The translations under genes were made by a program, and so were the position numbers. Shown here piece by piece: positions 27,773-36,687 of a stretch of 64,000 bases of DNA. Origin of the DNA: Variovorax paradoxus EPS (GTDB lineage Bacteria > Pseudomonadota > Gammaproteobacteria > Burkholderiales > Burkholderiaceae_C). The notes below the pieces were generated by a model. That model was given only the letters and a program-made list of their open reading frames with translations, searched no databases and was not told where the DNA came from. The DNA is taken from contig NC_014931.1 in assembly GCF_000184745.1 (NCBI RefSeq), positions 3,844,001 through 3,908,000 on the forward strand. Direction: 5' to 3'. Within the stretch, counting starts at the first letter, position 1; each line of letters begins with the position of its first letter.

Positions 27773-28879
27773 CTAGAACATGTGGCGCATGCCGAACTCG
27801 GTGCCGCTGGACGCTCGGTTCGGCGCGGTGATCGCGCCCGAGAGCGCCTGCGTGGCGCCGTTTCTGTTGCTGATGCGCGCGATGGTCGCGTAAAGCGCGG
27901 TGCGCTTGGAGAGGTTGTGCACGTAGCCGATGGCCAGCTTCGACGAGGTCGGCTTCAGTGCGGCGCCCGCTGGCTCCAGTCGGTAGCGCGCGTACGAGGC
28001 CTTGATCTCGCCGACGCCGATGGGCAGCTGGAAGCCGATGAGCGCGCCCTTCGCGTCGGTCGTGCCCTTCGACTCGGTGTACAGCTCGCTCGTGAGCTTC
28101 AGGTTCATGAGCGACTGACCGAAGGTGTAGGCCGCGCCGAGATTGGTCACGCGCAGGTCGCCGCTGGCATAGCGCGTCTTGCCGGTGGCCAGCGCGATGT
28201 TGAGGCCGCCGTTCTGGTAGCCGAAGCGCAGGCCCGTGTGATTGCCATCGCGCTTGTTCGGCACCCGCGTGCCCGGCAGCACCGAGTTCGAATCGTTCTC
28301 GCCCATCGCGTACATCACCTGCCCGTAGAAGCCGCCGAGCGAGGCCGGCAGCAGGTAGCCGATGCTGTTCGATGCGCGCGTGCCCGTCGGCGCGACGAGG
28401 CCGCCGAGACCCGAGAAATAGATCTGGTTGGCACCGATGCCGCCGCCCGTGCCGAAGGGATCGAAGATGGCGGTGTTCCAGAACGCGGGCACGTAGTCGC
28501 GGCCCAGGCGCACTTCGCCGAACGAGCCGGCAAGGCTCACGGTCGAGCGGCGGTTGAAGCTCAGCACGCCCGCGGTGCCGTTGCCGCTGGCCTGGTTGTT
28601 CGAGTTCGAGGGAAAGCCCAGCGCGCTGTCGTTCTGCAGGCCCATCTCGAGCCAGAAGTTGGCCGAGTAGCCGCCGCCCAGGTCTTCGGTGCCGCGAAAG
28701 CCGAGGCGGCTGAACATGTTGCCGCTGTTGGAAAGCTGCGTCTTGTGGGCCGATCCGTTGCCGCTGCCGCGCGTGTAGGTGACGGCCGCGTCGACCACGC
28801 CGAAGAGCGTGAGGGAAGATTGGGCCAGCGCTCCGCCAGCCGTGCTGGCCGCAGCCAGCGCGATCAAGTAGTTTTTCAA
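27773..28879 (-). CDS. Gram-negative porin
   Basis: 368 residues with a signal peptide (MKNYLIALAAASTAGGALA, cut before QSSLTLFG) and the betaproteobacterial trimeric-porin pattern: SSLTLFGVVDAAVTY, GFRGTEDLGGG, and a terminal phenylalanine (FGMRHMF). It forms an outer-membrane channel. Its place in the operon, 22 bases after the reductase gene, suggests entry of the catabolic substrate. Confidence 0.9.
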   Translation of the reverse strand: MKNYLIALAAASTAGGALAQSSLTLFGVVDAAVTYTRGSGNGSAHKTQLSNSGNMFSRLGFRGTEDLGGGYSANFWLEMGLQNDSALGFPSNSNNQASGNGTAGVLSFNRRSTVSLAGSFGEVRLGRDYVPAFWNTAIFDPFGTGGGIGANQIYFSGLGGLVAPTGTRASNSIGYLLPASLGGFYGQVMYAMGENDSNSVLPGTRVPNKRDGNHTGLRFGYQNGGLNIALATGKTRYASGDLRVTNLGAAYTFGQSLMNLKLTSELYTESKGTTDAKGALIGFQLPIGVGEIKASYARYRLEPAGAALKPTSSKLAIGYVHNLSKRTALYATIARISNRNGATQALSGAITAPNRASSGTEFGMRHMF

Positions 28880-28901
28880 TGGATGTCTCGGTTGGTTTTT
28901 C

Positions 28902-29870
28902 TCAGATGTCCAGCACCAGCCGCTCGCCCTTGCAGCGAGAGACGCAGATCATCATGGTCTTGTTGGACGCACGTTCGATCTTGGTGAGGATGCCGTCGTG
29001 GTGCTCGACTTCGCCTTCGAGCACCGCTGTTTCGCAGGCGCCGCACACGCCTTCCTTGCAACTGTGGTCGGGGTTGAGCCCGGCATCGATGAGACTGTCG
29101 AGGATCGACTTGCCCGCCGGCACTTCCACGCTCTTGCCGCTCTTCGCGCACTGCACCACGCAGCCTTGCGTGGCGCTCGGCGCTTCCACATGCACCGCTG
29201 CGAAACGCTCGATGTGCGCGTTGGCATAGCCCAGTTGTTCGCAGCTCTTCTCGAACGCATCGAGCATCGGCGTCGGGCCGCAGCAGTAGTAGTGGCTGGT
29301 GCCGCCCTTGCCCGCCAGCAGCTTCGCGAGGTCGGGCGGTGCGCCCTTCTCGTCGTCGAAGTGCCAGGTGAGCGGGATCGCCTTCTCTGTCGCGAGCGCC
29401 TCGATGGACTCGCAGAACGCGGACTCCTTGCGGGTGCGTGCGCAGTACAGCAGTTCCACCGGCTGGCCGATGGCCGCGAGCCGCTGCAGCATGCACCAGA
29501 TGGGCGTCACGCCGATGCCGCCGGCCACGAGCACCGAGCGCTCGGCGTCCTCTTGCAGCTTGAAGTTGTTGCGCGGCGCCGAGATCGGCAGCGTCATGCC
29601 CACGCGCAGCTGCTGGTGCACATAGCGCGAGCCGCCGCGGCTCTTGCGGTCGTTGAGCACGCCGACCACGTAGCGCTGACGGTCGCTGGCCGGATTGCAC
29701 AGCGAGTAGCTGCGCACCAGCCCGTTGGGCAGATGCAGGTCGATGTGGGAGCCGGCTTCGAAGGCCGGGAAGTCCACGGCGGGCGTGGCAGGCCGGAACT
29801 CGACACTGACGATGCCGTCAGCCTCGTAGCGCATCGTGTGCACGAGGGCGTTCAGCGTAGGAGAAGACAT
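28902..29870 (-). CDS. Rieske oxygenase reductase component (VanB-type)
   Basis: 322 residues. Flavin domain about 1-100 (RSYSLCNP), NAD(P) domain 105-215 (VAGGIGVTPIWCMLQRLAA, CGPTPMLDAFE), and a C-terminal plant-type [2Fe-2S] ferredoxin with CKEGVCGAC and a fourth cysteine in MMICVSRC. This is the phthalate-dioxygenase-reductase/vanillate-demethylase-reductase layout. It passes electrons from NAD(P)H to the oxygenase encoded 19 bases upstream. Confidence 0.92.
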   Translation of the reverse strand: MSSPTLNALVHTMRYEADGIVSVEFRPATPAVDFPAFEAGSHIDLHLPNGLVRSYSLCNPASDRQRYVVGVLNDRKSRGGSRYVHQQLRVGMTLPISAPRNNFKLQEDAERSVLVAGGIGVTPIWCMLQRLAAIGQPVELLYCARTRKESAFCESIEALATEKAIPLTWHFDDEKGAPPDLAKLLAGKGGTSHYYCCGPTPMLDAFEKSCEQLGYANAHIERFAAVHVEAPSATQGCVVQCAKSGKSVEVPAGKSILDSLIDAGLNPDHSCKEGVCGACETAVLEGEVEHHDGILTKIERASNKTMMICVSRCKGERLVLDI

Positions 29871-29889
29871 GGGCGTGCTCGCTTCCCGG

Positions 29890-30936
29890 TCAGGCCGTCG
29901 CGGCTTCGGTGGCTTCGGCCAACTGCGCTACCGCGAGGTTGCGCATGTGGCGGCGGAGGCGAACGATGCCCAGGTCGTGCTGGTACAGGTTCTCGTGCTG
30001 GTTGGCGTCGGGCTCCATCTCCTCCAGCATCACGCGGTCCTGCTCCAGCACATGCCAGTGGCGCGCCTCCAGGCGGTTCTTGTAAAGGAAGCGCCAGGTG
30101 TCGCGCTCCCAGCCCTTCGCGAGCTTGCGCACGCGCCAGAAGAAGGTGGCCGTCATGCCATCGGCCATCGGCGAGAACGCGCCGATGATGATGAAGTTGC
30201 CGCCGGGGCCGCCGGTCTTCGGGTACGGAATTTCCAGCCGCATCCAGTGGATGCCGGTGTCGGCCCATTCGGTCCAGTCGAAGTTGACGTTGCGCTGGCC
30301 TTCCTTCTCGAACACGAAGCCGATGTCGGTCTGGCGGATGCCGAACTTGGCCGACGAATCGCCCTCGGCCATCGAATGCGACTGCTTGTGCAGGTAGGTG
30401 CCGTGCATCGGGTCCATCACGTTGTCGAGCACGTAGCGGTAGTCGCCCTTCCATTCGGTGTAGCAGAGGAAGCTGCTGTACTCGGCCTCGTCGGTGAGCT
30501 GCTCCGGCAGCACCAGTGACGGCGGAATATCGACCGGCTCCTTCGAGTTGTAGAGAAACACGGCACCGGCACGCTCCTGCACATGGAAGTGGCGCGTGGC
30601 CTGCGAGCCCTCGAGCTTGCAACCCGGGCTGCCGGGCACGCGCGTGACGACGCCGTCATGGCGCACCTCGACGCCGTGGTACGGGCACGAAAGGCGGTCG
30701 CCCAGGATCACGCCCTGCGACAGCGGCGCGCCGCGGTGCGGGCAGCGGTCTTCCAGCGCATGCAGCACGCCTTCGCCGTCGCGCCACAGGGCAATCTTGC
30801 GGCCGAGGCGGCGCAGGGAGATGGGGTTCTCCTTGATGAAGTGCGAGGGGCAGATCGGGTACCAGAGATCTTTCAGGCCGATCTCGAGCAGATCGCCGAC
30901 CGGGTCGGCGGAAACGGGAGTGATGGCGATGGTCAT
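29890..30936 (-). CDS. Rieske non-heme iron oxygenase, terminal oxygenase
   Basis: 348 residues. The Rieske [2Fe-2S] site is CPHRGAPLSQG with CPYHG (about 64-87). The mononuclear iron site lies in DNVMDPMHGTYLH. It is a single-subunit oxygenase of the vanillate/phthalate/toluate-like group: no small beta subunit is present. Such enzymes hydroxylate or O-/N-demethylate aromatics. Paired with the adjacent reductase, it probably performs an early step of the pathway. Confidence 0.92.
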   Translation of the reverse strand: MTIAITPVSADPVGDLLEIGLKDLWYPICPSHFIKENPISLRRLGRKIALWRDGEGVLHALEDRCPHRGAPLSQGVILGDRLSCPYHGVEVRHDGVVTRVPGSPGCKLEGSQATRHFHVQERAGAVFLYNSKEPVDIPPSLVLPEQLTDEAEYSSFLCYTEWKGDYRYVLDNVMDPMHGTYLHKQSHSMAEGDSSAKFGIRQTDIGFVFEKEGQRNVNFDWTEWADTGIHWMRLEIPYPKTGGPGGNFIIIGAFSPMADGMTATFFWRVRKLAKGWERDTWRFLYKNRLEARHWHVLEQDRVMLEEMEPDANQHENLYQHDLGIVRLRRHMRNLAVAQLAEATEAATA

Positions 30937-30947
30937 GGGGGTTCCTC

Positions 30948-31169
30948 TCAGGCGGCCAAGGCGGCCATTTCCTTGCGGTACAGCGCTTCGGTCCAGGGCT
31001 GGCCGCCGGGTGTGGCGAGGCCGCTGTCGTTCAGGCGCTGCACGAGGCCGCCGAGGTCGTGGATGCCATCGGCAAAGGCGCGTTCGATCACGTCGCCCAG
31101 CAGGTCTTCGTAAGTGGTCGCGGGGCGCTGGCGCGCCTGGTGCGGTTGGAGATAGCGGTCTTGTTGCAT
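30948..31169 (-). CDS. Recombinase-like small helix-turn-helix protein
   Basis: 73 residues from ATG 31169, with GGAGG seven bases upstream. The sequence DLGGLVQRLNDSGLATPGGQ followed by WTEALYRKEM resembles the DNA-binding-like helical segment of serine recombinases, without any catalytic domain. I know such short proteins from Rieske-oxygenase operons, where their role is undefined. It may be a regulator or an accessory subunit. It lies 11 bases upstream of the oxygenase. Confidence 0.7.
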   Translation of the reverse strand: MQQDRYLQPHQARQRPATTYEDLLGDVIERAFADGIHDLGGLVQRLNDSGLATPGGQPWTEALYRKEMAALAA

Positions 31170-31200
31170 CGTGGGCCTCCGGGGGTGAGGTGAAATGAAA

Positions 31201-32358
31201 TCAGGCGGTGGCTGCGGTGGGCTCGCCCAGCGGCACGGCCCAGGCGTCGTAGCCGTAGACCCAGTCCGCATTGCCGCCTTCGCGCAGCCAGTTGTTGCCG
31301 CGCGAGCCGAGTTGCACCTGGCTGGCGCGCGCTATGCGGGCTTTCTCGTAGCTCTTCAGCGCCTCGGCCGCATCGGACATCGACACGCCTTCGAGGTGGC
31401 GCGACAGCACCACGGCGTCTTCGATCGCCATGCCCGCGCCCTGCGCCATGAACGGCAGCATCGGGTGCGCCGCGTCGCCCAGCAGCGCCATGCGGCCCTC
31501 GGCCCATGCGGGCATCGGGTCGCGCTCGTACAGCGCGGTCTTGAGCACCGTGTCGCAGGCATCGAGCAAGGCGCGCGCTTCAGGGTGGTAGGCCACGTAC
31601 TGTTCGCGCAGCTCGTCGACGCTGCCGGGCGCGGTCCACGATTCGAGATGCCAGGTGTCCTGCGGTGTGGTCGCGAAGATGAAGATGTCCTTGCCGCGGT
31701 TCAGCGGGAAGGTGACGATCTGGCTCTGCGGATTCGGGCCCCACCACTTGGTGAACGCGCCGAGGTTCGGCACGCCGGCCACGCGCTCGGCGGGCACGAC
31801 GGCGCGGTAGGCGACGATGCCGGTGAAGCGCGGGCTCTCGGCACCGAACATCGCGGTGCGCACGCACGAGTGGATGCCGTCTGCGCCGAGCAGCACCCCG
31901 ACGCGGGCGCTGGTGCCGTCGGTGAACGAGAGGGTCACGCCCGCTTCGTCCGCGGCGATCTTCTCGGCGCGCTTGCCGAGGGCGACGCGCTCGGCCGGGA
32001 ACATGTCGGCCAGTGCGGCCAGCAGGTCGGCGCGGTGGATGGTGAGCTGCGGTGCGCCATAACGTTCTTCCGCCGAGTCGGCCATCTCCAGCCGCGAGGT
32101 TTCTTCGCCGGTGTCGTAGGTTCGGCTGATGCGGTGCGACGGGCGCGCCGCCGTCACGCGGGCTGCTTCACCAACGCCCAGCCCGTCGAGCGCGCGCACC
32201 GCGTTGGGCGTGAGGTTGATGTCCGCACCTACGCGGGCGAATTGCTTCGCCTGCTCGAACACGACCACGTCGTGCCCCGCGCGCCGCAGCGCGATGGCAG
32301 CCACCAGGCCGCCGATGCCGGCACCGACGATGCCGATGGTGGATTCGCTTGTCTTCAT
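31201..32358 (-). CDS. FAD-dependent aromatic monooxygenase
   Basis: 385 residues from ATG 32358. Group A flavin hydroxylase: GIVGAGIGGLVAAIALRRAG at the N-terminus, the DG motif GVLLGADGIHSCVR and the GD motif ALLGDAAHPMLPF. It resembles salicylate and 6-hydroxynicotinate 3-monooxygenases, which hydroxylate (sometimes with decarboxylation) a phenolic or pyridinol ring using NADH. Thirty-one bases separate it from the small HTH gene. The exact substrate is unknown. Confidence 0.88.
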   Translation of the reverse strand: MKTSESTIGIVGAGIGGLVAAIALRRAGHDVVVFEQAKQFARVGADINLTPNAVRALDGLGVGEAARVTAARPSHRISRTYDTGEETSRLEMADSAEERYGAPQLTIHRADLLAALADMFPAERVALGKRAEKIAADEAGVTLSFTDGTSARVGVLLGADGIHSCVRTAMFGAESPRFTGIVAYRAVVPAERVAGVPNLGAFTKWWGPNPQSQIVTFPLNRGKDIFIFATTPQDTWHLESWTAPGSVDELREQYVAYHPEARALLDACDTVLKTALYERDPMPAWAEGRMALLGDAAHPMLPFMAQGAGMAIEDAVVLSRHLEGVSMSDAAEALKSYEKARIARASQVQLGSRGNNWLREGGNADWVYGYDAWAVPLGEPTAATA

Positions 32359-32387
32359 GATGTCTCTGCCTGGTTCTTGCTTGCGGC

Positions 32388-33395
32388 TCACTCGGCCACG
32401 ATGTTGCGGGCCTTGATGATTCGGGCCCACACGGCTGTTTCTTCGCGGATGTGCGCAGCGAATTCGGAGGGCTTCATCGCCGCATCCGTCATGCCCTGCA
32501 CCTTCAGGCGCTCGCGCACATCGGGTTGGGCGAGCATCTCAGCGGCATCTTTCGCGAGCTGCTCGACCACGGCGGGCGGCGTGCCCTTGGGTGCCAGCAA
32601 TCCGTACCACGAAGTCACGGTCACGCCCTGGATGCCCTGCTCCGCCAGCGTCGGAATGTCAGGCGCCGCCGCGCTGCGCTTGGCCTCGGTCACGCCCAGC
32701 GCGATGAGCTTGCCGTTCTTGATGAAGGGCATGGTCGCGGGCAGGTTGCTGAACATCAGCGGCACCGAGCCGCCGAGCACGTCGTTGAGCGCAGGCGCCG
32801 TGCCCTTGTAGGGCACGTGCAGCAGGTCGATGCCGGCCTGCTGCTTGAAGAGTTCGCCCGCCAGGTGCAGGCCGCTGCCCACGCCGGGCGACGCATACGA
32901 CAGCGTGTTGGGCTTGGCCTTGGCCATCGCGACCAGTTCCTTCGCGCTCTTGATGCCCGACGACGGCGCGGCCACCAGCACGTTGGGTGCCTTCGCGAGC
33001 ATGGTGACGGACACGAAGTCTTTCTCGATATCGAACGGGAAGTTCGGCATCAGCGTCGGGTTGATCGTGAGGTTGCCGGCCGGCACCACGAGCAGCGTGT
33101 GGCCGTCGCCCTTCGCACGCTTGACCTTGTCGATGCCGATGTTGCCGGCCGCGCCCACGAGGTTCTCGACCACGGCCGCCTGGCCGTAGCGCTTGGCAAG
33201 GCCGTCGGAGAGCACGCGCGCCAACGTATCGACCGGCCCGCCGGGCGGGAACGGCGAGACGATGGTGAAGCGCTCGCTGGAGAGCTGCTTCTGTGCATCG
33301 CCCTGCGCATGCACCGGCATGACGACAGCGGCCAATGCGGCGAACAGAAGGGAGATGGAAAAACGTCGTGGCATGGTGATGATCGAGTCAGTCAT
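32388..33395 (-). CDS. TctC/Bug-family solute-binding protein 1
   Basis: 335 residues, starting at ATG 33395, which overlaps the upstream stop as ATGA; this overlap is why it is preferred to the internal ATG at 33374. Signal peptide to AHA-like VMPVHAQ. Bug motifs: TIVSPFPPGGPVDTLARVLS, NLVGAAGNIGIDKVKRA, and the YASPGVGSGLHLAGEL loop. Bug proteins bind small carboxylates in the periplasm. No TctA/TctB genes accompany it, as is usual for orphan Bug proteins. Confidence 0.9.
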   Translation of the reverse strand: MTDSIITMPRRFSISLLFAALAAVVMPVHAQGDAQKQLSSERFTIVSPFPPGGPVDTLARVLSDGLAKRYGQAAVVENLVGAAGNIGIDKVKRAKGDGHTLLVVPAGNLTINPTLMPNFPFDIEKDFVSVTMLAKAPNVLVAAPSSGIKSAKELVAMAKAKPNTLSYASPGVGSGLHLAGELFKQQAGIDLLHVPYKGTAPALNDVLGGSVPLMFSNLPATMPFIKNGKLIALGVTEAKRSAAAPDIPTLAEQGIQGVTVTSWYGLLAPKGTPPAVVEQLAKDAAEMLAQPDVRERLKVQGMTDAAMKPSEFAAHIREETAVWARIIKARNIVAE

Positions 33396-34363
33396 TTCTT
33401 CTCGGTGAGAAAGGCGCCCTTCGGGCCTTCCGCGTTCTTCTGGCGGCGCGTGTGGCCATCGAGGCCGCCATCGACCGCCCACTCGGCGAACACTGTCGGG
33501 CCGGGCTCGAACTCGCGCGGCTGCCAATCGGCGGTGAGCTGGTCTTCATCGGCGTAGTACTCGATGAGTCCGCCGGCCGGGTTCTTGAAGTACCAGAAGT
33601 AGGCCGACGACACCGGATGCCGCCCCGGGCCGAGCTGCGTTTCCCAGCCGCGGCGCGAGAAATGCAGGCCACCGCCGAACACTTCGTGGATGTCGCGCAC
33701 GGTGAAGGCCACGTGGTTCAGGCCGCGCTTGCCCGAGGGAATCTGCAGCAGGAACAGGTCGTGGTGGCCGCCCTCGGCCGCGCAGCGCATGAAGGCGCCG
33801 CGGTTCGGGTAGCTGTCGGACGAGACGAAGCCGAAGCGGTCTGCATAGAACGCGCTGGTGCTCACCACATCGCTCACGAAGAACACGACATGGCCGACTT
33901 CGATGGGCGTCGCGCGCTCGTAGATCGGCGCGGGCTGGTTCACGCGCAGCTTGGCGTTCCAGGTGTTCATCGCGCCGCAGTCGACTTCGACCGCGCGCTT
34001 GCGGCTGACCTGCAGGCGCACGGCGAGGCCGTTGGGGTCGATGCAGCCGATGCGGCGTGCGCCATCGACGGTGGCGTCGAAGAACGCCGGGTCTTTCGAG
34101 ATGGCGGCGGCGTAGCGGTCGAGGTCCGCGTCGCTTTCGACGCCCCACACCACTTCGCGCAGCGTCGGCCCCTCTTCCATCGCGGGCGGCAAGCTCGCCT
34201 TGTCCAACGCCGCAACGACAACCTTGCAACCGTTGAGGCACTCGAAGACGAGTTCGTCGGCCGCTTCCGACTTCAGTGCGAGGCCCCAGTCCTCGAAGAA
34301 CTGGCGGCAGGTGGGCAGGTCGTCCGCCCCGTAGGTGATCTGGTCGATGCCTAGAACGCTCAT
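33392..34363 (-). CDS. VOC-family extradiol-dioxygenase-like enzyme
   Basis: 323 residues with two VOC modules. The C-terminal module has a complete candidate metal triad: His in GHVVFFVSD, His in LNHVAFTVRD and Glu in GGLIEYYAD, as in type I extradiol ring-cleavage dioxygenases. In this operon it would open a catecholic or similar ring made by the oxygenases, giving a semialdehyde for the adjacent aldehyde dehydrogenase. Its stop overlaps the Bug gene start. Confidence 0.83.
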   Translation of the reverse strand: MSVLGIDQITYGADDLPTCRQFFEDWGLALKSEAADELVFECLNGCKVVVAALDKASLPPAMEEGPTLREVVWGVESDADLDRYAAAISKDPAFFDATVDGARRIGCIDPNGLAVRLQVSRKRAVEVDCGAMNTWNAKLRVNQPAPIYERATPIEVGHVVFFVSDVVSTSAFYADRFGFVSSDSYPNRGAFMRCAAEGGHHDLFLLQIPSGKRGLNHVAFTVRDIHEVFGGGLHFSRRGWETQLGPGRHPVSSAYFWYFKNPAGGLIEYYADEDQLTADWQPREFEPGPTVFAEWAVDGGLDGHTRRQKNAEGPKGAFLTEKK

Positions 34364-34376
34364 GGCCGTGTCCTCT

Positions 34377-35852
34377 TCAGTTCGCCCATGGGAGCGGTTG
34401 GTCGTTGGTGCCCCAGTACATGCTTTTTTGCTCCATGTACTGGAAGATGCCCTCGCGGCCCTTCTCGCGGCCGAGGCCGCTGTCGCGCCAGCCGCCGAAC
34501 GGCGTCGAGACCGAGAACTGCTTGTAGGTGTTGACCCAGACCGTGCCGGCCTGCACCGCGCGGCCGAGCTTCCAGGCGCGCTTGAAGTCGCGGCTCCACA
34601 CGCCCGCGGCCAGTGCGTAGACGCTGTCGTTGGCCTGTTCGATCAGTGATTCCTCGTCGTCGAAGGGCATCGCGACCAGCACCGGGCCGAAGATCTCTTC
34701 CTGGCTGATGCGGGCGCTGTTGTCCAGGCCTTCGATGATGGTCGGCTTGTAGAAGTAGCCGTTGTCGTAGCCGGCGCCATGCGGGCGCACGCCGCCCGTG
34801 CGGATGCGGCCGCCTTCGGACACGCCGAGATCCACATAGCGCTCGATGCCCTCGCGGTGCTTGGCTGTGATGAGCGGGCCCATCTGCGTCTGCTCCGAGG
34901 CCGGATCGCCCACGCGCAGCGCGTTGGCGCCTTCGGCCAGCCGCGTCAGGAACTCGTCGTAGATGCTGCGCGCGACAAAAAGGCGCGAGCCCGCGATGCA
35001 CGACTCGCCCGACGAACTGAAGATGCCGTAGAGCACGCCGTTCACCGCGTGGTCGAGGTCCGCATCGTCGAGCACCATGGTGGGCGACTTGCCGCCCAGC
35101 TCCAGCGACACCGGCATCATCTTGTCGGCCGCGATGTGGGCGATGTGCTTGCCGGTCGTGGTGCCGCCGGTGAACGACACACGCTTGACCAGCGGATGCT
35201 TGGTGATCGCGTCGCCGATGACCGAGCCCCTTCCCGGCAGCACGCTCACGATGCCCTTCGGCACGCCGGCCGCTTCGCAGATGCGCGCCAATTCCAGCGC
35301 CATCAGCGGCGTGACTTCGGCGGGCTTCACGACCACCGCGTTGCCGGCGGCGAGCGCCGGCGCGAGCTTCTGCGCTTCGCTCGCGATGGGCGAGTTCCAC
35401 GGCGTGATGGCGGCGACCACGCCCATGGGCTCGTGCACGCTCATCGTGACGAAGGCACCGCGCGACGGGGTGATGGTCTCTTCGAGCGTCTCCAATGCGG
35501 CCGCGAAGAACTGGAAGGTGCCCGCGGCACTCGCCACGAGGTTGCGGGTTTCATTGATCGGCTTGCCGTTGTCCAGGCGCTGCTTCTGCGCCAGCGATTC
35601 GCTCTCTTCGCGGATCAATTGCGCCACGCGGTGCAGCACCGCGGCGCGCTCGTGCGGCAGGCGCTGCGCCCAGCCGCTGGTGCGGAAGGCATGGTCGGCG
35701 CGGACGATGGCCTCCTCCACGTCGGCGAGGCTCGCGGCCTTCAGGCGCGCGATCGGCTCGCCGGTGGCGGGGTACAGGCTTTCGTACACGTCGCCGCCGC
35801 CCAGGCGCCATTCGCCGGCAATGCAGATCGGAAGAAGTTCGGAAGAAATCAT
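34377..35852 (-). CDS. Aldehyde dehydrogenase
   Basis: 491 residues, standard for the NAD(P)-dependent superfamily. Motifs: TPWNSPIASEAQKLAPALAA, general base Glu in LELGGKSP and catalytic cysteine in GESCIAGSRLFV, followed by EEIFGPV. Probably oxidises the pathway's semialdehyde (hydroxymuconic- or betaine-aldehyde-like group). It lies 13 bases before the VOC gene and 17 after the aspartate dehydrogenase-like gene. Confidence 0.92.
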   Translation of the reverse strand: MISSELLPICIAGEWRLGGGDVYESLYPATGEPIARLKAASLADVEEAIVRADHAFRTSGWAQRLPHERAAVLHRVAQLIREESESLAQKQRLDNGKPINETRNLVASAAGTFQFFAAALETLEETITPSRGAFVTMSVHEPMGVVAAITPWNSPIASEAQKLAPALAAGNAVVVKPAEVTPLMALELARICEAAGVPKGIVSVLPGRGSVIGDAITKHPLVKRVSFTGGTTTGKHIAHIAADKMMPVSLELGGKSPTMVLDDADLDHAVNGVLYGIFSSSGESCIAGSRLFVARSIYDEFLTRLAEGANALRVGDPASEQTQMGPLITAKHREGIERYVDLGVSEGGRIRTGGVRPHGAGYDNGYFYKPTIIEGLDNSARISQEEIFGPVLVAMPFDDEESLIEQANDSVYALAAGVWSRDFKRAWKLGRAVQAGTVWVNTYKQFSVSTPFGGWRDSGLGREKGREGIFQYMEQKSMYWGTNDQPLPWAN

Positions 35853-35869
35853 GTGGGCGAATCGAAAGG

Positions 35870-36667
35870 TCAGATGGCGAGAGGCGCGACGCGGTTGCGC
35901 AGCGCGCGCACCGCGCTGTACACGGTCAGCGCCGAGGTCTTGGGGTTGGCCGCGAGCGGCTTGTTGCGCATGGTCAGCTCGAAGCTGCCGAAGGCGCCCT
36001 CGGCTTCGACGGTGTGCACGTTCTCGGCGGTGGCGGGGTCGGCGATGAGGCGCACCAAGGTCTTGTCGAGGCCTAGGCCCGCGAGCGAGACCGTGGCCGC
36101 GACGTTGGCGTTCTTCGGGTAGAGCAAGGCGGCTTCGCGCGCGCTGCCTTCGAAGATCACCGTAGCTTCTGTCAGCGCATCGAGGTCGCGGCCCTGCTCG
36201 GCCGGCGTGCCCTTCCAGGCCTTCGGGGGCTTCCGGCCGGTGTAGCGCACGCTGTCGAGGCCGCCGATGCGGGCCGCGGCGAGCGCGTCGATCGCGCCGA
36301 TGGCGCCGGGGATCAGCTGCACCTGCGTGTGGCCGGCGATGGCAGCGGCTTCGAGCTTTTCAGAAAGGCCCGCGGCCGACAGCGCACCGACCGAAGCGAC
36401 CACGCACGGCGTGCCGCGCGCGAGCGCCGGCAGCACGTGCTCTTCGATGGCTGCGTGCCCGGCCGTCTCGACCACGAGGTCGATGTCTGCGACCGGCACC
36501 ATGCTCGCCACCCGTACGTCCGGCACCGCCTTCTGAGCGGCGGCCATGCCTTCGGCGGGCACAACGACGACCGTAACCCGCAGGGCCGGATCGTCCCGCA
36601 AGAGGTCGAGCACCGCGGTGCCGATGGCGCCGCAGCCGACGAGTGCGATGCGTGTGATGGCGGTCAT
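35870..36667 (-). CDS. Aspartate-dehydrogenase-like oxidoreductase
   Basis: 265 residues from ATG 36667 (MTAITRIALVGCGAIGTAVL), the NAD-binding site at the start. The pattern PCVVASVGALSAAGL, LIPGAIGAIDALAAARIGGL and KNANVAATVSLAGLGLDKT is that of L-aspartate dehydrogenase (NadX/AspDH), which interconverts aspartate and oxaloacetate/iminoaspartate. No nadAC genes are near, so a role in NAD synthesis is unlikely. In a catabolic operon it may release ammonia from an amino-acid intermediate. Confidence 0.85.
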   Translation of the reverse strand: MTAITRIALVGCGAIGTAVLDLLRDDPALRVTVVVVPAEGMAAAQKAVPDVRVASMVPVADIDLVVETAGHAAIEEHVLPALARGTPCVVASVGALSAAGLSEKLEAAAIAGHTQVQLIPGAIGAIDALAAARIGGLDSVRYTGRKPPKAWKGTPAEQGRDLDALTEATVIFEGSAREAALLYPKNANVAATVSLAGLGLDKTLVRLIADPATAENVHTVEAEGAFGSFELTMRNKPLAANPKTSALTVYSAVRALRNRVAPLAI

Positions 36668-36687
36668 GGGCGTGGCTCCGTCCGCTC

